Numbered from the stretch's first letter, positions 1 through 7,405 are shown. The stretch: DNA of 10,413 bases from Pirellulaceae bacterium (GCA_013002105.1 JABDKS010000007.1:1-10413), one strand, 5' to 3'. Program-made: numbers and translations. The notes: a model not told the origin generated them from the sequence alone.

Positions 1-1456
1 CCGCAACACCTATCGAGGCAAGACACAACTGGGTGATCAACCGAGTCCGTCGGAATACATTCGCTTTACCAACAGCACAATCGCGAACGAGGATTCGGAT
101 ACGCAGAGCCCCGCGATTCTGATCGACTACGTGGAGGTGACCGCCCCGGTATATGACGACTGGCCGCCCCCGTCCCATCGTAGGATATTCATCGAAAGCG
201 AGAATGCGCACGACGAATCCACCTACGCGCGAGAGATCATCGCCGCCTTCATGTCTCGTGCTTGGCGACGGCCGCCCACCCCCGGAGACATCGATCGCAA
301 ACTGCAACTGTTCCAGCGGTTGCGTCCCAGCAGCAACGATTTTCAGGAGGCGATCGTCGAAGTTCTCGCTGGCGTTCTCACCTCCCCCAAATTTCTCTAC
401 GTGTTGCCTGGTCAGCAGGACGCACGACGAGACCAAGTTCAACCTCAGCTTTCCCAGTATGAATTGGCGACTCGACTTTCGCTTTTCCTCTGGTGTAGCC
501 TGCCCGACGAAACGTTACTCTCGCTCGCCTCGGCAGGTCGCCTCAAAGATCACGAAGTTCTGCGCGAGCAAGTCGATCGCATGCTGGCCGATTCACGGGC
601 AACACGTTTTACCCGCCACTTCGTGCAGCAATGGCTCAAGATGCAGCCACTGGAATTCCTGATCCCCACCAGAGGCGACGATGGTCTTGATGAAGCTCTT
701 CTGGAGTCGATGAAACAGGAACCCATCGCTCTGTTTGCAAACATGCTTCGGCACGATTCGAGCGTTCTGGATTTCATTGATTCCGACTACGTGGTCGTTA
801 ACGAGCGTCTTGCCAAGCACTACGGAATCTCCGGAGTTCAGGGAAATCAATTTCGTCGCGCATCCATACCAGCGGAACTGAATCGTGGTGGCCTGTTGAC
901 TCAGGCTGGTTTACTGACGATGAACTCCGACGGAAAGGATTCCCATCCGATCAAGCGCGGGGTATGGTTGCTGACAAACCTACTGAACGATCCACCGCCG
1001 CCACCTCCGCCGGCCGTTCCACAGATCGATCTCTCCGATCCAGAGATCGCAAAACTTACTTTGAAGGAACGTATCGAAGACCATCGTGATCATGCCGCCT
1101 GCCTCTCGTGTCACCAGAAGATCGATCCGTGGGGCATTGCCTTTGAGAACTACGATGCGATGGGGCGTTGGCGCGATCAGATTGATGGGGAATTCGTTGA
1201 TGCCTCCAGTGTGCTCCCCAGCAAGACCAGTCTCGAAGGAATCAAGGGCCTCAAAGAACATCTCGTGCACCAAAGGCAGGAAGAATTTGTCAGGGCCACG
1301 GTTGAGAAAATGACATCCTTTGCCCTGGGGCGACAGCTGGATTTTGCAGATCGAACGGGAGTCAGAGATATCACCAGACAAGTGCGTGAATCGGGCGATG
1401 GCATCAAAACCATGGTGATGTGCCTTGTGACCAGTGATCTTTTTCAAACACGATAG
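1..1456 (+). CDS. Planctomycete cytochrome-c protein (PSD5-PSD4-PSCyt3-PSD2), 5'-truncated by window
   Basis: The frame is open from base 2 to a TAG at 1454-1456, giving 484 residues, so the start and N-terminal domains lie outside the window; the ATG at 131 is internal. Numbering from the window edge, residues 1-60 end in a segment (ILIDYVEVTAP...WPP) typical of the accessory beta-rich region that precedes PSD5. Then come a PSD5/DUF1595 helical region (about 75-134), PSD4/DUF1592 (about 152-278, starting YELATRLSLFLW), PSCyt3/DUF1588 (about 294-393) and PSD2/DUF1585 (about 413-483). PSCyt3 contains a run of seven prolines and a haem c site, CLSCH at 367-371, followed by the family's IDPWG...FENYDA...RW pattern. 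Full-length relatives usually also carry an N-terminal PSCyt1 haem domain and PSD3; those would be upstream. The protein is probably exported and membrane-associated. Its substrate is unknown. It is followed by a DUF1552 gene in the same orientation, the usual partner. Confidence 0.93.
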   Translation, partial: RNTYRGKTQLGDQPSPSEYIRFTNSTIANEDSDTQSPAILIDYVEVTAPVYDDWPPPSHRRIFIESENAHDESTYAREIIAAFMSRAWRRPPTPGDIDRKLQLFQRLRPSSNDFQEAIVEVLAGVLTSPKFLYVLPGQQDARRDQVQPQLSQYELATRLSLFLWCSLPDETLLSLASAGRLKDHEVLREQVDRMLADSRATRFTRHFVQQWLKMQPLEFLIPTRGDDGLDEALLESMKQEPIALFANMLRHDSSVLDFIDSDYVVVNERLAKHYGISGVQGNQFRRASIPAELNRGGLLTQAGLLTMNSDGKDSHPIKRGVWLLTNLLNDPPPPPPPAVPQIDLSDPEIAKLTLKERIEDHRDHAACLSCHQKIDPWGIAFENYDAMGRWRDQIDGEFVDASSVLPSKTSLEGIKGLKEHLVHQRQEEFVRATVEKMTSFALGRQLDFADRTGVRDITRQVRESGDGIKTMVMCLVTSDLFQTR

Positions 1457-1536
1457 GGTCGTGTTATAGTGACAGCTCGTGCAAAAAGCGTCCCGACGCG
1501 AAAAATGCGGAGCACCCTTCGGGCCATTTGTTTTTT

Positions 1537-1549
1537 GGGGTCTGACCCC
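1537..1549. repeat. GGGGTCTGACCCC palindrome (REP-like)
   Basis: A perfect 6-bp inverted repeat around a single central T lies in a T-rich context. GGGGTC/GACCCC palindromes of this form recur as dispersed intergenic repeats in many bacterial genomes, often alongside REP-associated tyrosine transposases. No such transposase is present here, so this would be a non-autonomous copy. Assignment as a mobile repeat needs genome-wide copy counts. Confidence 0.45.
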
Positions 1550-1562
1550 TTTTCCCACCGAC

Positions 1563-1580
1563 GGATCTTTAACAAGATCC
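1563..1580. other. Stem-loop in 5' leader of DUF1552 gene
   Basis: A perfect 7-bp stem (GGATCTT/AAGATCC) with a four-base TAAC loop ends 37 bases before the ATG at 1618. It has no following T-run, so it does not look like an intrinsic terminator. An RNA-stability or leader structure is possible. The structure is seen in the sequence; any function is inferred. Confidence 0.4.
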
Positions 1581-1603
1581 ACTACGCTACATTCGATTCC
1601 TCC

Positions 1604-1607
1604 AGGA
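1604..1607 (+). promoter_or_regulatory. Weak ribosome binding site for the 1618 start
   Basis: AGGA lies ten bases upstream of ATG 1618, slightly further than usual. It supports this ATG, which also places the twin-arginine motif at the expected distance from the N-terminus. Confidence 0.45.
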
Positions 1608-1617
1608 ATATCGACAG

Positions 1618-3039
1618 ATGGCTTTCAGCTTAAATCAACTTGATCGTCGCAGGTTCCTGCGAGGTTCCGGAGCCGCGCTGGCACTTCCGCTAATGAGATC
1701 CAGCCTGCCGGTCTCTGCAGCCGATCCCGGCCAAGCAACCAATCCAAAACGGGCCAATCCAAAACGGCTTGCCTGCATTTACTTTCCCGACGGTGTCCCG
1801 ATGCCGCTGCGGGAGGACCCCGCTTACCAGGACTGGTCGTGGTTTCCGCATGTCACCGGAACCGACTTCACGTTCACCAAGTGCACGGATGTATTCGAAC
1901 CACTGCGTGACGACCTGACCGTCCTGTCGGGGTTTTCACACCCGGAGGCCCGAAAGGTTCACGGTCATCGCAATGCCGACCAGTTTCTGACGGCCGCCAA
2001 AATTCGCCGCAGTGGACCGTACAAGAATTCCATCTCGCTCGACCAGGTCTACGCCGAGCACGTCGGAGATCAAACGCGGTTCTCTTCGCTCGTGATGTCG
2101 ACTGACGGCGGTATCGGAACGCCGCGAGCCGCGCAAACCCTTTCGTTCAGTCGCACCGGTCGAGCGATTCCCGCGGAACAGAGTCCGAAGCGAATTTTCG
2201 ACATGCTGTTCGTCAAGTCCGATGCCGATGCAGCACGGAGGCTGGCGATCAGTGAGAGTGCACTGGATGAAATGCTCGAAGACGCCAACGATCTCCGCAG
2301 GATACTTTCGTCAGATGACAAACGTCGGTTCGACGAGTACTTGGACTCCGTACGCGAAGCAGAAATTCGAGTGCAGAAAGCAAGGGAGTGGATCAACATG
2401 CCACTCCCCGCCGTCGACCAATCCCAGTTTGAACTGGATGTCTCGCCAGAGTCCCCACGGCTGTACGTGCAGACGATGTTCGACATGATCTACTTGGCGT
2501 TCAAGACCGACTCGACTCGCGTCGCGACATATCAAATCGGTCGTGAGAACGGTGCCGGGGTCAGCGATCGTCTCGCTCGCGCGGTCGGGTTCGAGCTCGC
2601 GCACAAGCTAACACACGACACAAAGCTACCCGGCGGCTGGGAACGCCTCGGGAAATACTGCCGTTTCCTCAATGAAGAGTTTGTTCGATTCGCAACGCGG
2701 CTAAAAGCGACTCCGGAACCAGCCGGCACAGGATCGATGCTCGACAACTCGTTGCTGCTGTTCGGTTCTGCATCGAGCGCGTTTCATCTTTCACGCAACT
2801 ATCCGCTTGTGCTCGCCGGTGGTCGCACGATGGGATTCAAGCATGGCAGATACCTGAATTATGCCGGAGCGAATCCCGTGGGCGGGGCGTGGCGAGGCGG
2901 CCCGGAACCGTACCAAAAAGAGATCAACCATGATGATCAACCGTTGACGCGAGTCTTTGTCACGATGTTGCAACAATTGGGACTGGAAACCGATAGCTTC
3001 GCCGGAGCCACCGGTAATTTCCCGGAATTGCTTTCCTAA
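1618..3039 (+). CDS. DUF1552 (HXXSHH) family exported protein
   Basis: A complete 473-residue protein. The N-terminus has a twin-arginine-type leader: RRRFLRG at residues 10-16, a short hydrophobic stretch (GAALALPLM) and a likely cleavage region near VSAAD (32-36), so export by the Tat system is predicted. The body matches DUF1552 in order: an early L-x-x-IYFPDG strand (about 51-60), an LSGFSHPEA...HGH segment (about 104-118), and near the C-terminus the LDNSLLLFGSA and LVLAGGRTMGFKHGRYL blocks. The family-naming HXXSHH motif appears in altered form, HKLTHD at 329-334, with Thr for Ser and Asp for the last His. Right after the leader is an in-frame five-residue duplication, NPKRA/NPKRL (42-51). 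It lies 161 bp downstream of the cytochrome gene, probably co-transcribed. The family's biochemical function is unknown; it resembles DUF1501 proteins in organisation. Confidence 0.92.
   Translation: MAFSLNQLDRRRFLRGSGAALALPLMRSSLPVSAADPGQATNPKRANPKRLACIYFPDGVPMPLREDPAYQDWSWFPHVTGTDFTFTKCTDVFEPLRDDLTVLSGFSHPEARKVHGHRNADQFLTAAKIRRSGPYKNSISLDQVYAEHVGDQTRFSSLVMSTDGGIGTPRAAQTLSFSRTGRAIPAEQSPKRIFDMLFVKSDADAARRLAISESALDEMLEDANDLRRILSSDDKRRFDEYLDSVREAEIRVQKAREWINMPLPAVDQSQFELDVSPESPRLYVQTMFDMIYLAFKTDSTRVATYQIGRENGAGVSDRLARAVGFELAHKLTHDTKLPGGWERLGKYCRFLNEEFVRFATRLKATPEPAGTGSMLDNSLLLFGSASSAFHLSRNYPLVLAGGRTMGFKHGRYLNYAGANPVGGAWRGGPEPYQKEINHDDQPLTRVFVTMLQQLGLETDSFAGATGNFPELLS
1739..1768 (+). repeat. 15-bp in-frame tandem duplication in the DUF1552 gene
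   Basis: Two adjacent copies of CCAATCCAAAACGGG/C differ only at the last base. They encode NPKRA and NPKRL immediately after the signal peptide, a position where length change should be tolerated. This looks like a recent slippage event. Confidence 0.8.
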
Positions 3040-3218
3040 GCCTGCGTTACTCACTAGGCCGGACCAAACGACGCTGCTATTTCCGAAACTTCGCACGCAA
3101 TCGAAATTTTCACCGCTCGCGTTTTACATCAACGCAAGGTGCGCACGCATGTGACGTTCGATCCTCGATCCGGCCTCATTCAATGCGCTGGGGTAAAAAG
3201 GAGATTCGAAAGCCACCA
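3040..3218. other. Convergent intergenic spacer
   Basis: This 179-bp gap separates the end of the plus-strand DUF1552 gene from the end of the minus-strand small membrane protein. I saw no convincing stem followed by a T-run on either strand and no credible small ORF, though a bidirectional termination function would be expected at this location. Confidence 0.5.
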
Positions 3219-3617
3219 TCATGACGCTCCAGTCGGCCTTATCAGACCCAGCCGTTCGTGAATCAGCCGAACAACATACGCCAGATCTTTTTGATTGCCA
3301 CCGGTCATCAGCGATAGGCCTCGCCCCTTGGTTCCGAGGATTCTCACACAGTACATGGGCTGTTTGTTCTGCGTGACGCTAGATTCAACGACGTGCACAG
3401 ATAGAACTTCCGTCCGTCTGAGCGAAAAGTCTCGGTTCGTCATAAACCGGCTTACGTGAACATCGATCGACTCACCCGCCACGACGACTCGAATTCCCCA
3501 CGTCCGAAAAAGGCGGTCTGTGAAAAGAAATGACATACCAATCAAATTTGCAAAAACGCCGATCGCGAACAACACGGAGAACAATTCATTCGTGCCGAAG
3601 AGAAAGATCGCTGGCAA
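3219..3617 (-). CDS. Small membrane protein of unknown function, possibly a 5'-degraded gene
   Basis: With TTG at 3615-3617 as start the product is 132 residues. It has one or two hydrophobic segments (PAIFLFG... to ANLIGMSFLF, about 2-32) followed by a roughly 95-residue soluble, beta-rich tail beginning RTWGIRVVVAGES and ending in a helix, AYVVRLIHERLGL. This resembles a membrane-anchored PH-like or DUF3592-like layout, but I do not recognise the family. The frame stays open and hydrophobic upstream to a TGA at 3666-3668 without any ATG or GTG, and the TTG has no ribosome binding site. The true N-terminus therefore looks lost or sits in another frame. The gene upstream (3740-4195) also ends abruptly, so the two may be pieces of one broken gene or two tandem relatives. 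The coding signal for the tail is fair; the start is uncertain. Confidence 0.45.
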   Translation of the reverse strand: MPAIFLFGTNELFSVLFAIGVFANLIGMSFLFTDRLFRTWGIRVVVAGESIDVHVSRFMTNRDFSLRRTEVLSVHVVESSVTQNKQPMYCVRILGTKGRGLSLMTGGNQKDLAYVVRLIHERLGLIRPTGAS

Positions 3618-3739
3618 AGGGAAAATCGTAACAAGGGCACTAAGGCCGCAAAGTCCGCTGGTGGCTCAATAGGACCCAGCAGGAATACGAATGATTGTTT
3701 GCCCTCGGTCGAGCCGATGTCTTCCCTGACGTACTCGGT

Positions 3740-4195
3740 TCATTTGGTTCCGACGATGGTCTTTCGTTCGATGAACAGCAATCCATTCTTTACGCCGATC
3801 ATGGCGCTTTGCCAAGCCGAGTAGATTGATCCAACGAGCGTCAAAACGCCAACGGTACCCAGCAGGCCAAGAACCACAATTACGATCCAAATTCCTGACG
3901 GCCCATTGAGTCCATTTTGCTGTTGCTGTTCGTTTTCCCAATAAACCATCAGACCACCCAATGAGACAAATCCATTCCAAAGGAATAAAAACAGAAACGT
4001 GCCAACACCCGAGTTTTCTGGATGGATTTCGTAGACATTGGAATCTTCTTGTTCGACGACTTCCAATTGACTGTCATCGGGAAGAACCAGGTCTCTCTGC
4101 TGGACGTTCTCTTTCTCTTCGGAGAAATGTTGTACAACAACTTGCGGCAACGCCACCTGCTTTTGATCCGCAGATGCTTGGCGTCTAGTTGCCAC
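3740..4195 (-). CDS. Two-TM protein of unknown function, possibly truncated by a nonsense codon
   Basis: From GTG at 4193-4195 the product is 151 residues. It has a hydrophilic N-terminus (about 1-63, rich in Q, E, D), a first membrane segment around FLFLFLWNGFVSLGGLMVYW (about 67-86), a short loop with four consecutive Gln, and a second membrane segment IWIVIVVLGLLGTVGVLTLV (about 102-121). The short tail (SAWQSAMIGVKNGLLFIERK) stops after VGTK. Beyond the TGA at 3740-3742 the same frame continues TEYVREDIGS, which reads like the continuation I would expect for such membrane-anchored proteins (GTK-R-TE...REDI). A CGA-to-TGA change is therefore plausible. No other start is available upstream, because a TGA lies at 4214-4216, and no clear ribosome binding site is seen. 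Family not identified. Confidence 0.5.
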   Translation of the reverse strand: MATRRQASADQKQVALPQVVVQHFSEEKENVQQRDLVLPDDSQLEVVEQEDSNVYEIHPENSGVGTFLFLFLWNGFVSLGGLMVYWENEQQQQNGLNGPSGIWIVIVVLGLLGTVGVLTLVGSIYSAWQSAMIGVKNGLLFIERKTIVGTK

Positions 4196-4266
4196 CTGCG
4201 ACTTGCGTCCAGTTCAAATTCAAAGCGAACGGACCTTCCGCGATTAGATCGTTTCGTTATCTAGCC

Positions 4267-6192
4267 TTAGGCTTGGGTCGGCTCGATGCAGCCGACATCT
4301 GACTCGATCAATTGTTTTAATCGCGCGCCCATAGCATTCAGGTCGCTGGCCGCGCGCTCGGTCTCTTTTGTGGCCGCAAGCGTCTGTTTTGCCGTCTGGT
4401 CAATTTCGTTCATCGATTCAGTGACCTGGCTCATGCCTGACGCCTGTTGGCTGGACGCACTGGCGATTCGTGCGGCTGCTTGAGCGGCCTCGCCGACCAT
4501 GTTACCTAGATCGTCAATGGTCCTTTCTGTCTCCGCAACGACACCATTGGCTTCTTCGACCGACTTCGTGCCTTGCTCGGTCGATTGCACGGCTTTGCTG
4601 ATGGCCTGTTGAATCTCGTGCAGGATGCTCCGCACCTGTGTTGTTGCCTTCTTGGCCCCTCCGGCCAGTGATTTGACTTCCATGGCGACGACGGAGAAAC
4701 CTTTTCCCGCATCACCTGCGCGCGAGGCTTCCACGGCGGCATTCAGGGCCAAGACGTTGGTCTGTTCGGCGATCTGCTTGACGGATTCGGTGATTTCCCC
4801 AATTGCCTGTGCTCGTTCGGCAAGTACCAGAATACTCTGAGCAGCCGATTCAACCTGCTGACGAACATGATTCATCGTAACGCGCGTTTCCTCGATCGCC
4901 TTTTGGCCTGACTTGCTGATCTCATCGGCACGTTGAGCCGTCTCGGCGACTTGCATGGCCAAATGCGACGACTCTTCCGCTGCGTGCGAGGCTTGGGTGA
5001 CAATCGCGACGGTGCGTGAGACCGTCGCCGCTTCTCGTTCAGCGCCACACGATTCTTGAGCCATCGTGGCGGAGATCTGGGCGCTGGCTGTTGACAGGTT
5101 GTTTGCGGTATCGCGGATTGCATCGAACAACCGCAATCGCTCTTGTTCTGCTTGCTGACGCGATGTGATGTCCTGGACCGTAGCGATATACAGGCCGATT
5201 TGATCGTCATTCATTTTTGTTAATCGCACCGTGGCAGGAAATTTTTTTCCGTCCTTCGTTCTGCCATTGATCTCCCGCTCTTGGCCGATCCGTTGATACT
5301 GCCCAAGACGCGAATCACGGTTGGTGGATTTGGAGATCTCTTCTGCTAATGCCGGTGACAACAACTCAGCGTTTCGACCCTGAATCTCTGTATTGCTGTA
5401 GCCAAACATCCGCTCAGTCGCTGCGTTGCAAGAACGGATATTGTTATCCTGGCCGATCGTAATGATGGCGTCAGCTGTCGAATCAAGAATCGCACAGACG
5501 TGCGTCTCGCGAGCGGCATTGGCTTCGGCTTCTTTCGCCCGCTGCTGGGACAGAACCGTCAGCCGAGTCTCCCGCTCCGCTCTTTCCTTCATCTCACGCT
5601 GGCCCTGCACACAGGCAAAGATCAAAAAGATGTCTTCGAATACTACCCAAGCAGCATGCTCCAGCCAACGCCATGGACTCGCGGTCAATACTCCGAATAC
5701 GGACTGAGGCCAATAGATCCCGCGAACGAAATGATCGATGCCCACAACGATAGTGGCCGTTAATAGCACGGTCCAGTCGCGGTAGAAAGCAAGAAACGCG
5801 AGCGATCCGAAGATATGGAAATGAGTTTCGATTCGTCCGCCACACAGGTGAATCAACAGTGCCGACATCAGCATCTGGCCGATGGCAATCACATGCCGCG
5901 TCAATGGTTTGCCCGGACGACTTAATGCAAATGCGATTGGCAAAAAGGAAATGACGCCACCCAAAATTACCGCAACCCAAACGTGCAGGTGCACTTGGCT
6001 TTGTGTGCCAATCCATGTGCGGGGTGAAATGACCAGCGCTGCTAAGATTCCCGCTAGCCACTGGAAAGCCATCAAGCCGGCGAATAAACGATCGGTCCGT
6101 CGATAATTTTGCTGGCGAAGTCTCTCCAGCACTTGTTCGGAACTGGCCGTCTGATGGCTGCCCAGGGCTTCGCCGTGTGAAATCGTCGTCAT
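4267..6192 (-). CDS. PAS-domain methyl-accepting chemotaxis-type receptor with His-rich membrane input domain
   Basis: 641 residues from ATG 6190-6192 to TAA. Residues 1-33 are cytoplasmic. About 34-195 form a multi-TM module with about six hydrophobic segments. Its signature, starting [16 protein letters not shown] at 118, recurs in MCPs and diguanylate cyclases from several phyla. Histidines at 68, 70, 100, 115, 124, 126, 154 and 179, plus C117, lie in or near the membrane. A linker helix (196-228) leads to a PAS domain (about 228-345), then coiled coil. The MCP hairpin tip is clear at about 471-506 ([20 protein letters not shown]...[11 protein letters not shown]), with Met replacing the usual Asp of VVADEV. 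No HAMP domain is evident; the PAS takes its place. There is no C-terminal CheR-tethering pentapeptide. It should signal to a CheA-CheW complex, controlling motility or another output; no che genes are in view. Start lies 33 bp after the RedB-like gene, suggesting an operon. Confidence 0.93.
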   Translation of the reverse strand: MTTISHGEALGSHQTASSEQVLERLRQQNYRRTDRLFAGLMAFQWLAGILAALVISPRTWIGTQSQVHLHVWVAVILGGVISFLPIAFALSRPGKPLTRHVIAIGQMLMSALLIHLCGGRIETHFHIFGSLAFLAFYRDWTVLLTATIVVGIDHFVRGIYWPQSVFGVLTASPWRWLEHAAWVVFEDIFLIFACVQGQREMKERAERETRLTVLSQQRAKEAEANAARETHVCAILDSTADAIITIGQDNNIRSCNAATERMFGYSNTEIQGRNAELLSPALAEEISKSTNRDSRLGQYQRIGQEREINGRTKDGKKFPATVRLTKMNDDQIGLYIATVQDITSRQQAEQERLRLFDAIRDTANNLSTASAQISATMAQESCGAEREAATVSRTVAIVTQASHAAEESSHLAMQVAETAQRADEISKSGQKAIEETRVTMNHVRQQVESAAQSILVLAERAQAIGEITESVKQIAEQTNVLALNAAVEASRAGDAGKGFSVVAMEVKSLAGGAKKATTQVRSILHEIQQAISKAVQSTEQGTKSVEEANGVVAETERTIDDLGNMVGEAAQAAARIASASSQQASGMSQVTESMNEIDQTAKQTLAATKETERAASDLNAMGARLKQLIESDVGCIEPTQA

Positions 6193-6225
6193 GGAATTCG
6201 GATCAAGAGGAAAGGAACGTAAGCT

Positions 6226-6897
6226 TCAGTCGAACAACGGACAGCCAAATACCGGCGTCTGGGAACAACAAGAGAATTCATCTTTTGACGCGGTGCCTCT
6301 TACAAAACCAACGATCGTGCTACGTCCGAAGTTATCACCGGAATGCCCGCGAGCACTGGTGATCCCGCCTTGGAACATCAACTGACCGCCCGAATCGTAA
6401 AGTAGCACCTGACCGGATGTCGCCGCCCCGAACCGACGGAATTCCTTACCACCAGGGTCCGCAAACACCTCAACGCCAGGAATGATCGATGCGGAAGACC
6501 AAAGATCTGTTCGTGCCCAGTCCTCGCTTGTGGTTTCCGGTTGAAAGAAGACTACCTGGGCTGCCAGCTTGCCCTCACACTGTGTCATCAGCACAGCCAA
6601 CTCCGAGATGCTCGCCCGAGTGCATGGGCACCGGGGATGTGCAAACATGACGATCGTGGGAAGTCTCTCGGATCGAAAAAGTCGGCTTCTCGGCGGCCAT
6701 TGCGGACTAGGCTGTCCCACATCACCTGGTCGGTTCGAATAATCGGTCAGCACTCGCATGCCCCCGGCAACCGCTGACAACCACAGTATTACGGTCACGA
6801 GCAACAGGATCGACTTCAAATGTGGCCGGTTCATGTGAAACCTAGATTTGGTGAGTGCTCCGCCTGCTGCGGGAGTCGCTGCGCCCACCGCCGCCAT
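6226..6897 (-). CDS. redB: RedB-like membrane-anchored thioredoxin-fold protein (CPC motif)
   Basis: 223 residues from ATG 6895-6897. A second ATG at 6832-6834 (Met22, MNRPHLKSILLL) is an equally good or better start, because the first 21 residues are low-complexity and neither ATG has a good ribosome binding site. One N-terminal membrane segment (about 29-47) is followed by a periplasmic or extracytoplasmic domain. That domain has the thioredoxin-like motif MFAHPRCPCTRASISEL (Cys90-Pro-Cys92), an ATSGQVLLYDSGGQLMFQGG strand pair, a GITSARGHSGDN loop and a Cys-rich end (C210, C211, C219 in PVFGCPLFD). These match, from memory, the proteins annotated RedB in Bradyrhizobium and related bacteria; the symbol follows that annotation. 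The CXC arrangement differs from the CXXC of classical thioredoxins, and a thiol-redox or metal-handling role is inferred. It is the first gene of a likely operon with the downstream receptor. Confidence 0.82.
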   Translation of the reverse strand: MAAVGAATPAAGGALTKSRFHMNRPHLKSILLLVTVILWLSAVAGGMRVLTDYSNRPGDVGQPSPQWPPRSRLFRSERLPTIVMFAHPRCPCTRASISELAVLMTQCEGKLAAQVVFFQPETTSEDWARTDLWSSASIIPGVEVFADPGGKEFRRFGAATSGQVLLYDSGGQLMFQGGITSARGHSGDNFGRSTIVGFVRGTASKDEFSCCSQTPVFGCPLFD

Positions 6898-7084
6898 ATC
6901 GATTAGTGTTGGGTGAATCGCTGCATTGATTCTAGTTCATCGTCGGCCCATCCTGACGAGCCCTGTCGAAAAGGTGCCAAGCTCAGCGCCGTTTTGAAGC
7001 GTTGTAACGTTTGTGGTTAGTGAGCTTTCGATATCGGTGGCCACGTCGGAGATCGGTTAGGTGCTACTTTCACGATTTAGGGAT

Positions 7085-7225
7085 TCATTCGACGTGTACA
7101 ACAGCCCCCGAAGCCGCCTGAATCATTTTCTTGAGCGGTTCTCTGATCAACTCGCCAATCGCGAAAGCCACGCCTTTGAGCAAGCTATTCAGAATACGAA
7201 ACAGACCACCTATCCCCGATTCCAT
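7085..7225 (-). CDS. Possible 46-residue small protein (or 3' part of a decayed gene)
   Basis: ATG at 7223-7225 opens a 46-residue frame beginning MESGIGGLFRILNSLLKG and continuing with an amphipathic helix (AIGELIREPLKKMIQAAS), ending TGA at 7085-7087. Codon choice is gene-like and the sequence reads as protein rather than noise. No ribosome binding site is seen. The same frame stays open upstream except for one TAA, so this may only be the tail of the pseudogene listed over 7085-7465. No family recognised. Confidence 0.3.
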   Translation of the reverse strand: MESGIGGLFRILNSLLKGVAFAIGELIREPLKKMIQAASGAVVHVE

Positions 7226-7405
7226 CTTTGCGGCCGGGTCTTACACGGTGCCATCAGCGGTTTGCAGTTCCTTGTAAAGCGTTCGCGTGTCTGCGACCGA
7301 CTTGCCAATCACCAACCCGAACCAGACCTCCCCGGAACACGCCTGTTCCAGAAAACTAGTGCTGCGAAATGGAAGCAACTTTGATTCAAAGGACGGCGAT
7401 TTCTT

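Larger units (their letters stand above)
1457..1617. other. Hairpin-rich spacer between cytochrome and DUF1552 genes
   Basis: This 161-bp spacer contains no plausible gene. It carries three independent perfect inverted repeats: GCGTC-CC-GACGC (1488-1499), GGGGTC-T-GACCCC (1537-1549) and GGATCTT-TAAC-AAGATCC (1563-1580). The second is preceded by six T residues and followed by CTTTT. The stems could fold in a transcript covering both genes and modulate processing or expression of the downstream gene, or they could be remnants of a REP-type repeat. That role is inferred; the stems are directly visible. Confidence 0.6.

Noticed and set aside
131..133. ATG at 131 as the true start of the left cytochrome gene
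   Set aside because: The same frame is open and family-like back to base 2, so the gene begins outside the window.
3040..3218. Small gene or terminator in the convergent spacer
   Set aside because: No ORF with protein-like content and no stem with T-run found on either strand.
3666..3980. Minus-strand 104-residue ORF
   Set aside because: It overlaps the two-TM protein in another frame; composition (many W, R, H) is that of a shadow frame.
5594..6061. Minus-strand 155-residue ORF within the receptor
   Set aside because: Out-of-frame shadow of the receptor's membrane domain, with no family resemblance.
6935..6940. TAGAAT (minus strand) as a promoter -10 for the redB-receptor operon
   Set aside because: No recognisable -35 element at 16-18 bases upstream; a single hexamer is expected by chance.
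7061..7384. Plus-strand 107-residue ORF
   Set aside because: It is antisense to the better-looking minus-strand frame at 7085-7465, has no ribosome binding site and reads as low-quality protein.
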